A stretch of 64,000 nucleotides of DNA from Evansella alkalicola (GCF_019042735.1 NZ_JAHQCR010000017.1:124001-188000); one strand, 5' to 3'. Counted from the first letter of the stretch, positions 54,933-63,236 are shown. The notes: generated by a model not told the origin, from the sequence alone. Made by a program: numbers and translations.

Positions 54933-54947
54933 TACCTATAATAGGTA
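54933..54947. promoter_or_regulatory. Palindromic operator-like site TACCTATAATAGGTA
   Basis: A 15-bp palindrome (TACCTA, 3-base centre, TAGGTA) in the gap upstream of the small coiled-coil genes and terS, beside an alternating TATATATATA tract. It could bind a regulator; no regulator gene is visible in the element. Confidence 0.4.
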
Positions 54948-55020
54948 TATATATATACAGTAGGTGTATTTCCTACGTAATACATTTCTTAAATGCTTTA
55001 AAAGAGAAGTATTGAAACAG

Positions 55021-56478
55021 TTAATTAACTATACTTTCAAATTGTCTACGTGGTAATAGTTCCTTTAATACATCAGTAGTAAATAAATTCACCATACAAC
55101 TATTAAACGAATCCTTGTATTCTAATTCACTATCAATTTTAAATACATTTGAATCTGGCTTAGTTTGAATATTTACTTTGTATTTGTTCGGTTTCTTAGT
55201 TTCAAACGCACCATTTTTCTTTGTGACCATTTGATTCCTTGCAATAATCTCAATCAGTCCATTCGTTTCTAATTTGTTAATGATATTCCTTGCTGACTTT
55301 TCCACTAATCCACTTGCAGTAGCCATTTGATTAAAACTCATATAAAAAACGCCACTCGCATTTGAGTAGCGTTTAGAATGGATAAGGAGACAATAAGCAA
55401 GTAATTTTTCATTTTTACTTTTACATATATTCACCACTTGTACCATTTCATTATAAGAAACTTCTATTTCCTTTTGTTCCACTGTTAATTGAATGTCATT
55501 CAAGAAAATATACTCTACAATTTCCTCAATATCCTTTAACCAATCTTTCCTTTTCATAGAATATTTAGATTCATCTTGCCATTCCATCCAATTAATTAAT
55601 TCTTGATTGACCTGTTCCCCACTTAATCCTAACCATTTGAAGTATTTAGCCAACTTAAACAAACTATTATGTCTTGTGCCTTGCATTGGTAAACCTTCAC
55701 TTAATAGTTTCTCTATGGCTTCTATCGTTTCATCTTCATTGACATTTTGTTTGTATGAGGGAAGAGGTTCATATTTCTGTTCTATGTAGTCATCTGTATT
55801 ATCAACCTCTATTACTTCCTCTTCTAAAAGTGAATCCTTTTCACGGTTCAGAATGTCATATATAGTGGCTGATTGTACCGGTTCAATGTTCAATATATAG
55901 TTATACGATCTGACTGGCTCTAACCCTTTATCATAATCAACATACCAGCACCGCTTATTACCCTTAGTTTTAAAATGTTTCCCTAGTGGAAGTTTTACCC
56001 CTTGTTCGGCAGTTGGTCTTAATTCCACATCACCATAGTCAATATCAATTAATTCTGCATGAGTTAATACAAGTGAATGAAATTCTTTTACTACGTAATT
56101 TTCAATTGGTTCTGAAAAGAAAACTTCCATATGATAACCCTTGTTACCGCTATGAGATATATGAATGTAATTTTTTGGAACACCTAATTCCATGAGTGCA
56201 TGGTGAACTTTATACGTTACCCATTTTGCTTTGTGAATGTCCTTTATATCCACATCAAAACAGATAAATTTACTGGCTCTACGTGTAGCAAAAACACCTA
56301 GAGTACTTTTCCCCTCTAGGTGTCTATAAACTGTAAAATCAGTTAGATACTTTGCATTTTCATACTTCTTCTTATCAAAGGTTACATAGTTGCCTTTATC
56401 TGATAAGATAAGATATTTTGACCGCTTTATTATGTACAATTGATTAAACTTTTGAATAATATTTTGATTTTTAAACAA
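55021..56478 (-). CDS. AEP-type primase/replication protein
   Basis: A 485-residue protein. The N-terminal half is an archaeo-eukaryotic primase-type domain: catalytic acidic pair in FICFDVDIKD (about residue 73), HSGNKGYHMEVFF (S/H motif, about 108-121), and VELRPTAEQGVKLPLG. A helical primase C-domain follows (RHNSLFKLAKYFKWLGL...), then a winged-helix part (ATASGLVEKSARNIINKLETNGLIEI). This is typical of replication proteins of satellites and phages. AGGAGG lies before a TTG start. Confidence 0.8.
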   Translation of the reverse strand: MFKNQNIIQKFNQLYIIKRSKYLILSDKGNYVTFDKKKYENAKYLTDFTVYRHLEGKSTLGVFATRRASKFICFDVDIKDIHKAKWVTYKVHHALMELGVPKNYIHISHSGNKGYHMEVFFSEPIENYVVKEFHSLVLTHAELIDIDYGDVELRPTAEQGVKLPLGKHFKTKGNKRCWYVDYDKGLEPVRSYNYILNIEPVQSATIYDILNREKDSLLEEEVIEVDNTDDYIEQKYEPLPSYKQNVNEDETIEAIEKLLSEGLPMQGTRHNSLFKLAKYFKWLGLSGEQVNQELINWMEWQDESKYSMKRKDWLKDIEEIVEYIFLNDIQLTVEQKEIEVSYNEMVQVVNICKSKNEKLLAYCLLIHSKRYSNASGVFYMSFNQMATASGLVEKSARNIINKLETNGLIEIIARNQMVTKKNGAFETKKPNKYKVNIQTKPDSNVFKIDSELEYKDSFNSCMVNLFTTDVLKELLPRRQFESIVN

Positions 56479-56499
56479 TAGATTACCTCCTACACTTGA

Positions 56500-56682
56500 T
56501 TAGTTTTGTGCTTTGTATTCATCCAATGCCTTTTGAAGTTCCTCACTTTTTGCGAAAAGTGTAAACATCTTTTTAGTTGTTGGATGAATTGCAGTAGTAA
56601 TTGAATATATTCCTTTATCCTCCTTCAAGAACAGGCATAAATTTTTATTGTAGCAAAAGAACAGATTATCTTTTGTTATCAT
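56500..56682 (-). CDS. 60-residue hypothetical protein
   Basis: A small protein (FFCYNKNLCLFLKEDKGIYS; TTKKMFTLFAKSEELQKALDEY) with a strand-rich start and a C-terminal helix. AGGGGGAATC precedes the ATG. It lies between the unknown 283-residue gene and the primase with short gaps, so it belongs to the replication unit. Confidence 0.55.
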   Translation of the reverse strand: MITKDNLFFCYNKNLCLFLKEDKGIYSITTAIHPTTKKMFTLFAKSEELQKALDEYKAQN

Positions 56683-56693
56683 TTCGATTCCCC

Positions 56694-57545
56694 CTAGAAA
56701 GTTGTATATTTCACCTTGTTTTTACCTGTTACCGCTAATGACACCAGGTTGTTTATGTTTTCTTTTGAAATATTTGTATTAGCAAAGTGTGATTCAAACT
56801 GAAACTTTAATTTGTATTGTTCCGTTGGTAATTCCATTGGAACACCAAAACACCCCTGCAATTCTGCAAGGGGTAAAGTAGTTTGAAGAAAACCTTCGTT
56901 ATTTAATTGTATATTTGCTTGTGTATCATACTGTTTTTGTAAATTGTAAAAGTCACTTATTTTATAATCATTTAATAGATCAATTAACTCTCCAAATCCC
57001 ATAATATCCAAATAAGCGTTATGTGTATCTTTAAATCTATTGTCATAGTGTCCTTTAAATCCACTATCAATGGCTAACAGTAACATTTTACCTTCCTTTG
57101 TTTTGGGTAAAGGTAAATCATAATATGACCACATAGTTAGTACTGTTGACATAGCGTATTTCTTAAAATAATTTCCTTTATGTACATTAAGTAATGCGTT
57201 TATGTTGGCAGTTTTTGGATTTACATAGTCATCCTTATTAATCCTTACAACGTGGTTACACCATGACATTCCATTATGAATGGCTAGATCAATTCCTATT
57301 GCCTTTTTCTTGTTTGAATCATCCGCTACATATAGATTATCGAATGTGTAGAAGTAATTTATTTCATTTCCTTTTACTTCCCTTTCAATCATGCAACCTA
57401 ACAAAGAATCCAAATCATCTGTAAGACATAATGTGTGTTGATTCTTAGTAAAATCACTACACCATTCTGGAAACAATTCTTTTAATTTTTTCTTCATAAT
57501 TAGCGAAAGAGAAAACTCTCCCACTATCCTCTTAGTAAAAATCAC
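56694..57545 (-). CDS. Uncharacterised phage-type protein with a DDLDS motif
   Basis: A 283-residue protein with the motif CLTDDLDSLLGCMI, followed by INYFYTFDNLYVADDS and AIGIDLAIHNGMSWCNHVVRI. The Asp-rich motif and the following IGIDLA are like metal-binding sites of DHH-type phosphoesterases or nucleases, but the similarity is only suggestive. It precedes the primase, so a role in replication or recombination is possible. The start is uncertain (GTG 57545 or ATG 57497). Confidence 0.5.
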   Translation of the reverse strand: MIFTKRIVGEFSLSLIMKKKLKELFPEWCSDFTKNQHTLCLTDDLDSLLGCMIEREVKGNEINYFYTFDNLYVADDSNKKKAIGIDLAIHNGMSWCNHVVRINKDDYVNPKTANINALLNVHKGNYFKKYAMSTVLTMWSYYDLPLPKTKEGKMLLLAIDSGFKGHYDNRFKDTHNAYLDIMGFGELIDLLNDYKISDFYNLQKQYDTQANIQLNNEGFLQTTLPLAELQGCFGVPMELPTEQYKLKFQFESHFANTNISKENINNLVSLAVTGKNKVKYTTF

Positions 57546-57803
57546 TCCACAAAGTTGTGGAATGAACCTTTATTTTGACAACATTGTTTTGTCGTCTATA
57601 ACCTCTACCCCTCAAATACAAAGGGTAGATTCCTCCTTTTAATCCGTGACCATATTTGTTTGAAGTTGTTCTCAAATTTTCTTCAAACGGTCATAATCTC
57701 AACCGCCAACTTTGGACTGTGAGATGACTAAAAAGAGGAAGTGGTCATGACGAATTTCTATTTTCTTTCACTTTTCCACCTCCATTTGATTAGATTTTTA
57801 GAT
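57546..57803. other. Promoter-like region upstream of the replication unit
   Basis: A noncoding gap of about 260 bases. On the minus strand GACC-TTTGAAG pairs with CTTCAAA-GGTC (about 57648-57692), and CTACCC/GGGTAG forms another inverted repeat (about 57605-57628). These may be operators, an origin or RNA hairpins. Confidence 0.4.
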
Positions 57804-57839
57804 TATAAAAAGAGGATTCACCAATGTTGGTGAATCCTC
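57804..57839 (-). terminator. Terminator after the major capsid gene
   Basis: GAGGATTCACCAA and TTGGTGAATCCTC form a 13-bp perfect stem with a 2-base centre, followed by TTTTT on the minus strand. Confidence 0.92.
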
Positions 57840-57851
57840 ATAATAACGGTA

Positions 57852-58709
57852 TTACTCTGTGATTGTGAAACTTGCTGCTGCTTTACGGTTCAATAGTTTC
57901 AATCCTAGTTGAGTTTCTAAGTAAATAGATTGTTTTGAACCACTTACTGGTTGTTTCGTACCACCAAAACCAATTAATTGTGGTAATTCTAAGTAATCAC
58001 CATTCACTACGAATAATTTGTTTGCACCTACTTTTTCAGATAGTACAAAACGTACTTGTCCATATACAGATGAATACAACTCACTATCAAATCCTAACTC
58101 TTTATCCCTTGCCATGAAAACAACATCTTCAAAATCATTAATTTTCGTTTTCATACTTGCAGGTAGGAATACAGTCATATTGTCATTTGCACCAGCATGG
58201 TAAAGTGCTGATAATGTTTCCTCAAATGCAACTTTATCAAATGTAGAACCAATTAACTTGTGGTCAGTATGAATTTGTTCTAAGATACCACCAGTAGTGT
58301 AAATCTTGTTAGAATATCCTTTTGTACCATTAATTAATTTGTTCTCAATACGCATTTTGAGTGCTTTACTCTTGTTAGCCACTTCTTTAGCCAATAAATC
58401 ATTAATTCCTACCGCTTCACTCGCTTGTGCAGTATTAGATACTGTTGCAGTAGCCGCAAAGATTTCAAGGTAGTTGTCTAGCATTTCTTGGCTATCTTCA
58501 ACATATGCAGGAGCGTCTCCACCTTCTGTTTGTGTTACTGCTGATTCTTCATTAATGGATTCCTCAATCCAACTTACCTTTGGAGCAGTAGCCTTAACTC
58601 CTTTACCTAATAGGTATGTAGAGAATGGTGTAATGACTGGTGTAGTTTGAATTAATACATCCTTTAAATCTACTGATTGACCTTCTAAAAATTTATCATG
58701 TGTAAACAT
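57852..58709 (-). CDS. Major capsid protein (SU10-type HK97 fold)
   Basis: A 285-residue capsid protein. The N-terminal FLEGQSVDLKDVLIQTTPVITPFSTYLLGKGVK and later WIEESINEESAVTQTEGGDAP are typical of SU10-like (DUF5309) major capsid proteins of HK97 fold. The C-terminal part has FVVNGDYLELPQLIGFG. It follows the scaffold gene, the usual order. AAGGGG precedes the ATG. Confidence 0.85.
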   Translation of the reverse strand: MFTHDKFLEGQSVDLKDVLIQTTPVITPFSTYLLGKGVKATAPKVSWIEESINEESAVTQTEGGDAPAYVEDSQEMLDNYLEIFAATATVSNTAQASEAVGINDLLAKEVANKSKALKMRIENKLINGTKGYSNKIYTTGGILEQIHTDHKLIGSTFDKVAFEETLSALYHAGANDNMTVFLPASMKTKINDFEDVVFMARDKELGFDSELYSSVYGQVRFVLSEKVGANKLFVVNGDYLELPQLIGFGGTKQPVSGSKQSIYLETQLGLKLLNRKAAASFTITE

Positions 58710-58736
58710 TTAACATTTCCCCTTTTTAATTTATTA

Positions 58737-59159
58737 TTATTTTTGGCTAGAAAATAATGCTTTGATCATTCCTAGCGTGTCGCCTTTACCTTTGGCAGTT
58801 GAATATTCATCCGTGTTCTTATGATCTGTTGGCTGATAAGCACTATTGATTTTCATTTCATTAAGAATAGATTGAAACTTTTCAACTTGTGGCTTTAAAT
58901 CTTCAACTTTTTGGACATTAAAAAAATCAGCGAACTTATCAAGTCCTACTGATTTCAACTCTAGTTCTATTTCCTTTTGAATTAATTCTTGGTGCTTTGT
59001 TTCCAGTGCTTTTTCTTCCTCTGACTTTTCAACTGGCTTATATTTAATGAGTTCATCCCTTTCAGAAACAATAGGATTTAACTCCTTTTCTTTCCATTCT
59101 GTTTTAGCGTTCTGAATGGCTTCGTCTAACTGCTCTTGTGTAAATGTCTTATTTTCCAT
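58737..59159 (-). CDS. Phage scaffold protein
   Basis: A 140-residue, charged, fully helical protein (ETKHQELIQKEIELELKSVGLDKFADFFNV) with an unstructured polar C-terminal tail ending MIKALFSSQK, typical of scaffolds that shape the procapsid and lie before the major capsid gene. AGGAGG precedes the ATG. Confidence 0.8.
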   Translation of the reverse strand: MENKTFTQEQLDEAIQNAKTEWKEKELNPIVSERDELIKYKPVEKSEEEKALETKHQELIQKEIELELKSVGLDKFADFFNVQKVEDLKPQVEKFQSILNEMKINSAYQPTDHKNTDEYSTAKGKGDTLGMIKALFSSQK

Positions 59160-59170
59160 TTAGATTCCTC

Positions 59171-59449
59171 CTAAACAAATTTTGGTTCGATTTTCCCTCT
59201 AGTAATAATTGGTTTATCATTATGCGTTCCCTTAAATTCAAAGATGATTACTTTTTCATTCTCTGGAACAACATAATCATAAAAATAAACACCAACATGT
59301 TCCCTATTGTCAGTGTCTAAGTTAATCTCTTCAATTTGACCAACCTTCTCATCATAAAATGTTAATACAATATTCTCTGGCTCTACTGCTTGACCATTCA
59401 GTGACTTAAAATGACATTTTAACCTTATAGTATCTCCTACTAGAATCAT
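59171..59449 (-). CDS. Ig-like or decoration-type small structural protein
   Basis: A 92-residue protein of beta-sandwich character: MILVGDTIRLKCHFKSLNGQ, VVPENEKVIIFEFKGTH. It overlaps the beta-helix gene by 4 bases (ATGA) with GGAGGTG upstream. By position next to scaffold and capsid genes it may be a head-decoration or fibre-related protein. Confidence 0.45.
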   Translation of the reverse strand: MILVGDTIRLKCHFKSLNGQAVEPENIVLTFYDEKVGQIEEINLDTDNREHVGVYFYDYVVPENEKVIIFEFKGTHNDKPIITRGKIEPKFV

Positions 59450-60675
59450 TTGATCACCTCCACATAGGAAGGGTTAATTTGCTCTGAAACGTAACTACTA
59501 TTAGTCGTCACAAAATTGTAAGATGGATTAGATAGATAATACCCATATCCAATTACAACATCATTTCTCAATGGTGTAACTAAGGAAATTCCGCTAAAAA
59601 TTGATTCTATGTTAGTGGTTAATCTTTGAATTGTTTTAGATTTACGTTCTACCATAGAATGAATTGGGTTTATACATGTAACTACATTGACTTGACCAGT
59701 TCTAACACTTCTGGTGGCTTTATCAATGCTTGTTTGTATTGGAAGTGTAAATGTATTCCCTTTACGTGTAACCCCCCTAGAAACAGTCACATGGAACGCA
59801 CAATCATTTACAAAACTATTTACCTCTTGTACCTTATTGAAAGACTTATCTAAATTAGTATGAACATTGGAAACATAGGAGGTAACTCCAATTGTTTCAA
59901 TCTTAGGTGGTTGCACTACATTAGCAAATACTTGTAATTGTGGATAGTCATTATCAATCTGCCATGTATTAATAAAATCCCAACTGCTGTAAGTAGATTG
60001 AGTTTTCATTTGTTGAGTTGTTCTACCTGTTCCACCTGCTGAAGTAGTTTGACCACTTGTTTCTGTATCCCAAAATGAATTACTTGTATTACCTGTAGAT
60101 AGTCCAACTAATCCTCCTATGTCTTGATTTCCTGTAACTAGTCCATGGGAAAAGGAAGAATATATGTTTGAACTTGTTCCTAATAAACGTGCTGCTAAAC
60201 CACCAACATATCTAGTACCATTTACTGTACAAGTAGAATATGAGTTTATAACCGTTCCATTGTAAACCATACTAACCAAACCGCCTATATGATTAGTACC
60301 ACTTACATAACCAGTAGAGTAACAATTTTCTACGATTGCCCCACCTATTAAATATCCAAATGGAGATGAATATTGGTCATTACTTTGTAAATTACAATCG
60401 ACTATTCCTAAATTACTAATTTTCCCTCCACTAACTGTTCCAAATAAACCACTCCGAGGACTAGAAGAAGTTAAATTAATAATTTTGTATCCATTTCCAT
60501 TAAAGTCACCTGTAAAATATGGAACACCTGCTGAATAAGAGGTAAAATTTCCCCAATTACTCATATCAATATCACGAGTTAATTCATAATTTGCAGAAAG
60601 GTTGTTCCTTACATCATGTAAATCTTGTGGTGTGGATACTAAATAAGGATTACTTTGTGTTCCTGCACCTTGCAT
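59446..60675 (-). CDS. GLUG-repeat beta-helix protein of the head module
   Basis: A 409-residue protein. The first 250 residues form repeats of the right-handed beta-helix type (DFNGNGYKIINLTSSSPRSG, GLFGTVSGGKISNLGIVDC, HIGGLVSMVYNG, YVGGLAARLLG), i.e. GLUG motifs common in surface adhesins. A beta-rich C-domain of about 150 residues follows. There is no signal peptide, which fits a virion protein: a capsid fibre or spike. AGGTGATG precedes the ATG. Confidence 0.65.
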   Translation of the reverse strand: MQGAGTQSNPYLVSTPQDLHDVRNNLSANYELTRDIDMSNWGNFTSYSAGVPYFTGDFNGNGYKIINLTSSSPRSGLFGTVSGGKISNLGIVDCNLQSNDQYSSPFGYLIGGAIVENCYSTGYVSGTNHIGGLVSMVYNGTVINSYSTCTVNGTRYVGGLAARLLGTSSNIYSSFSHGLVTGNQDIGGLVGLSTGNTSNSFWDTETSGQTTSAGGTGRTTQQMKTQSTYSSWDFINTWQIDNDYPQLQVFANVVQPPKIETIGVTSYVSNVHTNLDKSFNKVQEVNSFVNDCAFHVTVSRGVTRKGNTFTLPIQTSIDKATRSVRTGQVNVVTCINPIHSMVERKSKTIQRLTTNIESIFSGISLVTPLRNDVVIGYGYYLSNPSYNFVTTNSSYVSEQINPSYVEVIK

Positions 60676-60685
60676 GGAACATCAC

Positions 60686-61036
60686 CTACACTTTCGGTAC
60701 TTCAATGGAGTGAATCACTGTTAATTCATCATCTTCTGATTCAATGGTGAATGGTGTAAATGATTCTACACTAATTGGATTTCCACCACTTGAAGTTTTG
60801 TAAATGGCAGATTGACCAAATGTAGTTTCTGATGCAATATCACTATCAGAACCTTTTACGACAACTTGTAACTTTAATACTTGATCACCTGTTGAATGTG
60901 TCCACTGTACTCTACTATCTGTAGGAGATAATCGTACAATAGAGTTTCCCTCATCATTTTGTAACTCAATATACTGCCAATTTGATTCAATGTAAGTTCG
61001 TAAATCTGAATAACCTTCTTGTAAAATTTCAGCCAT
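60686..61036 (-). CDS. Small beta-rich structural protein
   Basis: A 116-residue protein (LRTYIESNWQYIELQNDEG, then QVLKLQVVVKGSDSDIASETTFGQSAIYKT) resembling small tail or decoration proteins in its repeating strands. The start ATG overlaps the stop of the BhlA-like gene by one base, so the two are translationally coupled. Role inferred from context only. Confidence 0.45.
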   Translation of the reverse strand: MAEILQEGYSDLRTYIESNWQYIELQNDEGNSIVRLSPTDSRVQWTHSTGDQVLKLQVVVKGSDSDIASETTFGQSAIYKTSSGGNPISVESFTPFTIESEDDELTVIHSIEVPKV

Positions 61037-61254
61037 TATCTAACCTCCTCCTTTAAATTTGCAATTTGAATTTCTAATCGTTCAAGTGATTGAACAATTC
61101 GATCCTGTGCTATGTTTTGTTTTTCAATTTGTTGTACTAACCTTTCTTCACGTTTTTTAGATTCTTCACGGGTATCGTAAAAAAGCCATACAAACAATAC
61201 TGCAAAGAATCCTTGTGAAAGTATTAACTCAAATGGAATAGCGGTTATATCCAC
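61036..61254 (-). CDS. BhlA/UviB-like holin-type protein
   Basis: A 72-residue protein: MDITAIPFELILSQGFFAVL, one membrane helix to VWLFYDTREE, then a long charged coiled coil (RLVQQIEKQNIAQDRIVQSLERLE). This is the BhlA/UviB pattern, described as holin-like or bacteriocin-related. Start is GTG 61254 after GGAGG (8 bases). It is first in the head operon; no endolysin gene accompanies it. Confidence 0.75.
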   Translation of the reverse strand: MDITAIPFELILSQGFFAVLFVWLFYDTREESKKREERLVQQIEKQNIAQDRIVQSLERLEIQIANLKEEVR

Positions 61255-61315
61255 TGTCACCACCTCCGATACTTAAATTTCATTTATGTAATTTTAGTTT
61301 TGAACAAAATAAAAA

Positions 61316-61337
61316 GAGTGGCAGATGTCTACCACTC
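61316..61337 (-). terminator. Terminator ending minus-strand transcription of the repeat region
   Basis: GAGTGG-AGA/TCT-CCACTC stem followed on the minus strand by TTTTTATTTTG. It lies between the repeat region and the head operon, so something to its right is probably transcribed leftward. Confidence 0.75.
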
Positions 61338-61515
61338 ACAAATGGAGGTTAAAAATGAAAGTATTATAAAAATCCTTTCGTTTAGTCACCCATGTATTGG
61401 GAAACTAAAAGAAAGGTTCTTCTTCATTACTAGTCTTTTGCACAGAATTGTAATTATCTTACTCTCCGTTGGGGTTTGGAGTTTTCTGTTTTCGTTCCTT
61501 ATTTTTCGGTATGTC

Positions 61516-61745
61516 TCCCTTGTAGGTTATTAACTTTTTCAGTAAAAGCCTATTAAATCAACGTTTTCAATTTATTGATCAAACTGGGAACATTGATAAA
61601 CCTAGTGGTATCAAGGAGTTTTCTATTTCAAACATTATTTTCTATTTATACACGCTTTTATCAAAAATTTTACATAAATATAGTTTTTTACTTAGGGAAT
61701 CTATGACCTCGCAAAACGCTACCCCTTCCCTTGTAGGTTATTAAC
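61516..61745. repeat. Two copies of TCCCTTGTAGGTTATTAAC
   Basis: The 19-base sequence occurs at 61516-61534 and 61727-61745 without change, in the noncoding right end of the element. Confidence 0.75.
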
Positions 61746-62522
61746 GATTTTTAGGACTAAATGCCCCAAACTCTTATTTATCAAGGGTTTTAGCGCTTTA
61801 TTGACGAACACTTGTTTTCACCACTGTCTCACAAACCCTTATATCAAGGTTTTCGACAATTTTCTAAACCCTTAACATTTCTTGATTTTCTCATACTTTC
61901 TCTTTTCCATTTGTATCATTACTAGTACGTTGCACAGAATGGCTGGAACGTATGGGAGAGTAAGAATAAATGGGCGTTTCTATTTTCCTAAACTCAAAGG
62001 GTACTAACTTTTCGTTCCCCCTTCCATATACCCACTTTGAGATCCCTTATGTATCAAGGGTTTAAGGGGTGTTTATCTGCAAATTTTCTCTGTTTTTAAG
62101 CATTTTTTGGCTTTTTACTCTCTATCATTACTAGTATTTTGCTTGAAAGTTCTGAAATGTTACTCTCCCTTGGGATTAAAGTAGGTTTCATTTTTCTCGC
62201 TTCTATCATAACTAGTATTTTACGCAAAAACTCGATATAACTACTCTCCGTTAGGATTCAATGGTGTTTCTAAAACTTCACATAATTAAATTTCTCTCCC
62301 ACATCACTACTAGTGTTTTACACAAAATCATTCAATCTATTGTGGGAGTAGTGTTGTAAGTACTTTTCTATTTCAAACATTAACATTATCTATCATTACT
62401 AGTAATTTACATAAAATTCCCCTGTCCCTACTCTCACTTGAGGTTTGGGATTTTAAAACTTTCTTAACATTTCAACCTTTCCATATGGAGAGTTAAGGAA
62501 TCCTATTATATCAAGGGTTGTA
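61607..62522. repeat. Five short repeats of TATCAAGGGTTTT type
   Basis: Copies near 61609, 61779, 61842, 62052 and 62509; most are preceded by CTTAT or CCTTA, which makes a small CCCTT/AAGGG stem in some copies. They alternate with the 57-bp units. Confidence 0.65.
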
Positions 62523-62774
62523 AGGTCGTTTTTGCAACAAAAATAGTGTAAAATGGACAATTTTTCTTTCTTCTTCATTACTAGTAATTTACGCAAAAAC
62601 GTTGAATCACTATTCCCTACTGGGATTGAACGGTGTTTCTAAACATGGACATTATGTATTTCCTCCTTGTATTCTCCGTGTAATTTTAGTAGAATATATT
62701 AGTTTCTCTACCATAGTAACAGAGAAACTAAAAATTGTCCTAGTCTTACTCTCCGTTGAGGTTCGGGTATGTTT

Positions 62775-62998
62775 CTAAGTGTCCACATTTTGATTTTCTC
62801 TATATATTCTCTGTTTTTCTGTTTTATAGTCTCTTCTGATTGTTTGCCAGCACTCTTTGCAATACATGGTTCGATTGCTAGTTGCTTTAATTAACACCTC
62901 ACAATTCTCACACTTCTTAGCCTTATTTTCACCATGATAATAATCATAATAAAAGCCAATAACTGTGAAGTTATCACCCTTACACTTATATAGTAGAT
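62775..62998 (-). pseudogene. Decayed zinc-ribbon protein gene
   Basis: A stop-to-stop minus-strand frame encodes a zinc-ribbon-like protein: a KCKG segment, then KKCENCEVLIKATSNR and MYCKECWQTIRRDYK (two CxxC pairs), ending NVDT and TAG. It has no usual start codon or ribosome site, and a partial copy of its beginning (YKCRGGFRSQCRKCDC) lies upstream, at about 63015-63080. I read it as remains of a phage zinc-finger or HNH-related gene. Confidence 0.5.
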
Positions 62999-63109
62999 AA
63001 CTCTGTTAATTATTGCAGTTTTTCGGCACAATCACATTTTCGACATTGACTTCTAAAACCACCCCTACACTTATATAGTAGGTAACTTGGTTAATTATTG
63101 CAGTTTTTC
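62981..63109. repeat. Two 44-bp direct repeats
   Basis: 62981-63024 and 63066-63109 are 41/44 identical (TACACTTATATAGTAG... to GCAGTTTTTC), 85 bases apart. On the minus strand each ends in a TATAAGTGTA stretch that begins a zinc-ribbon-like frame. Confidence 0.8.
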
Positions 63110-63219
63110 CTTAAATTGTCGCATTTTCTCTTCTATAACCTATAGTACTTTGAAACACATGAAAATTTCACTTTTTCGCTAAAACCTCACATTTTACTTG
63201 ACGATAACGAACAACCCCT

Positions 63220-63236
63220 TTACAATAAAATTGTAA
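63220..63236. promoter_or_regulatory. 17-bp palindrome near attR
   Basis: TTACAAT-AAA-ATTGTAA is a perfect palindrome about 80 bases inside attR, a candidate operator or integrase/accessory protein site. Confidence 0.4.

Larger units (their letters stand above)
61423..62766. repeat. Dispersed family of eight 57-bp units with a variable 12-nt core
   Basis: Units start at 61423, 61915, 62124, 62205, 62303, 62392, 62574 and 62710. Each has a 25-bp box (consensus beginning ATCATTACTAGTATTTTACA), then exactly 12 variable bases, then a 20-bp box beginning TACTCTCCGTTGGGATT. Pyrimidine tracts precede the left box, and GGTGTTTCTAAA often follows the right box. In units 2 and 5 the right-box core is on the other strand. 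In unit 8 the left box is replaced by an AGTTTCTCT/AGAGAAACT inverted repeat. Spacing between units is irregular (about 80-490 bases). Confidence 0.8.

Noticed and set aside
61300..61533. 77-residue plus-strand ORF
   Set aside because: It runs through a minus-strand terminator and the first 57-bp unit, lacks a matching ribosome site, and its hydrophobic look comes from the repeat sequence.
61423..62766. CRISPR array or TIGR-type guide array
   Set aside because: Units are irregularly spaced (80-490 bases), the variable core is only 12 bases and single per unit, there are no cas or tas genes in the window, and the flanks are not uniform repeats.
62981..63109. Minimal CRISPR of two repeats with a 41-bp spacer
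   Set aside because: Only two copies with three mismatches, AT-rich and not palindromic at the ends, no cas genes, and the copies fit duplicated coding remains.
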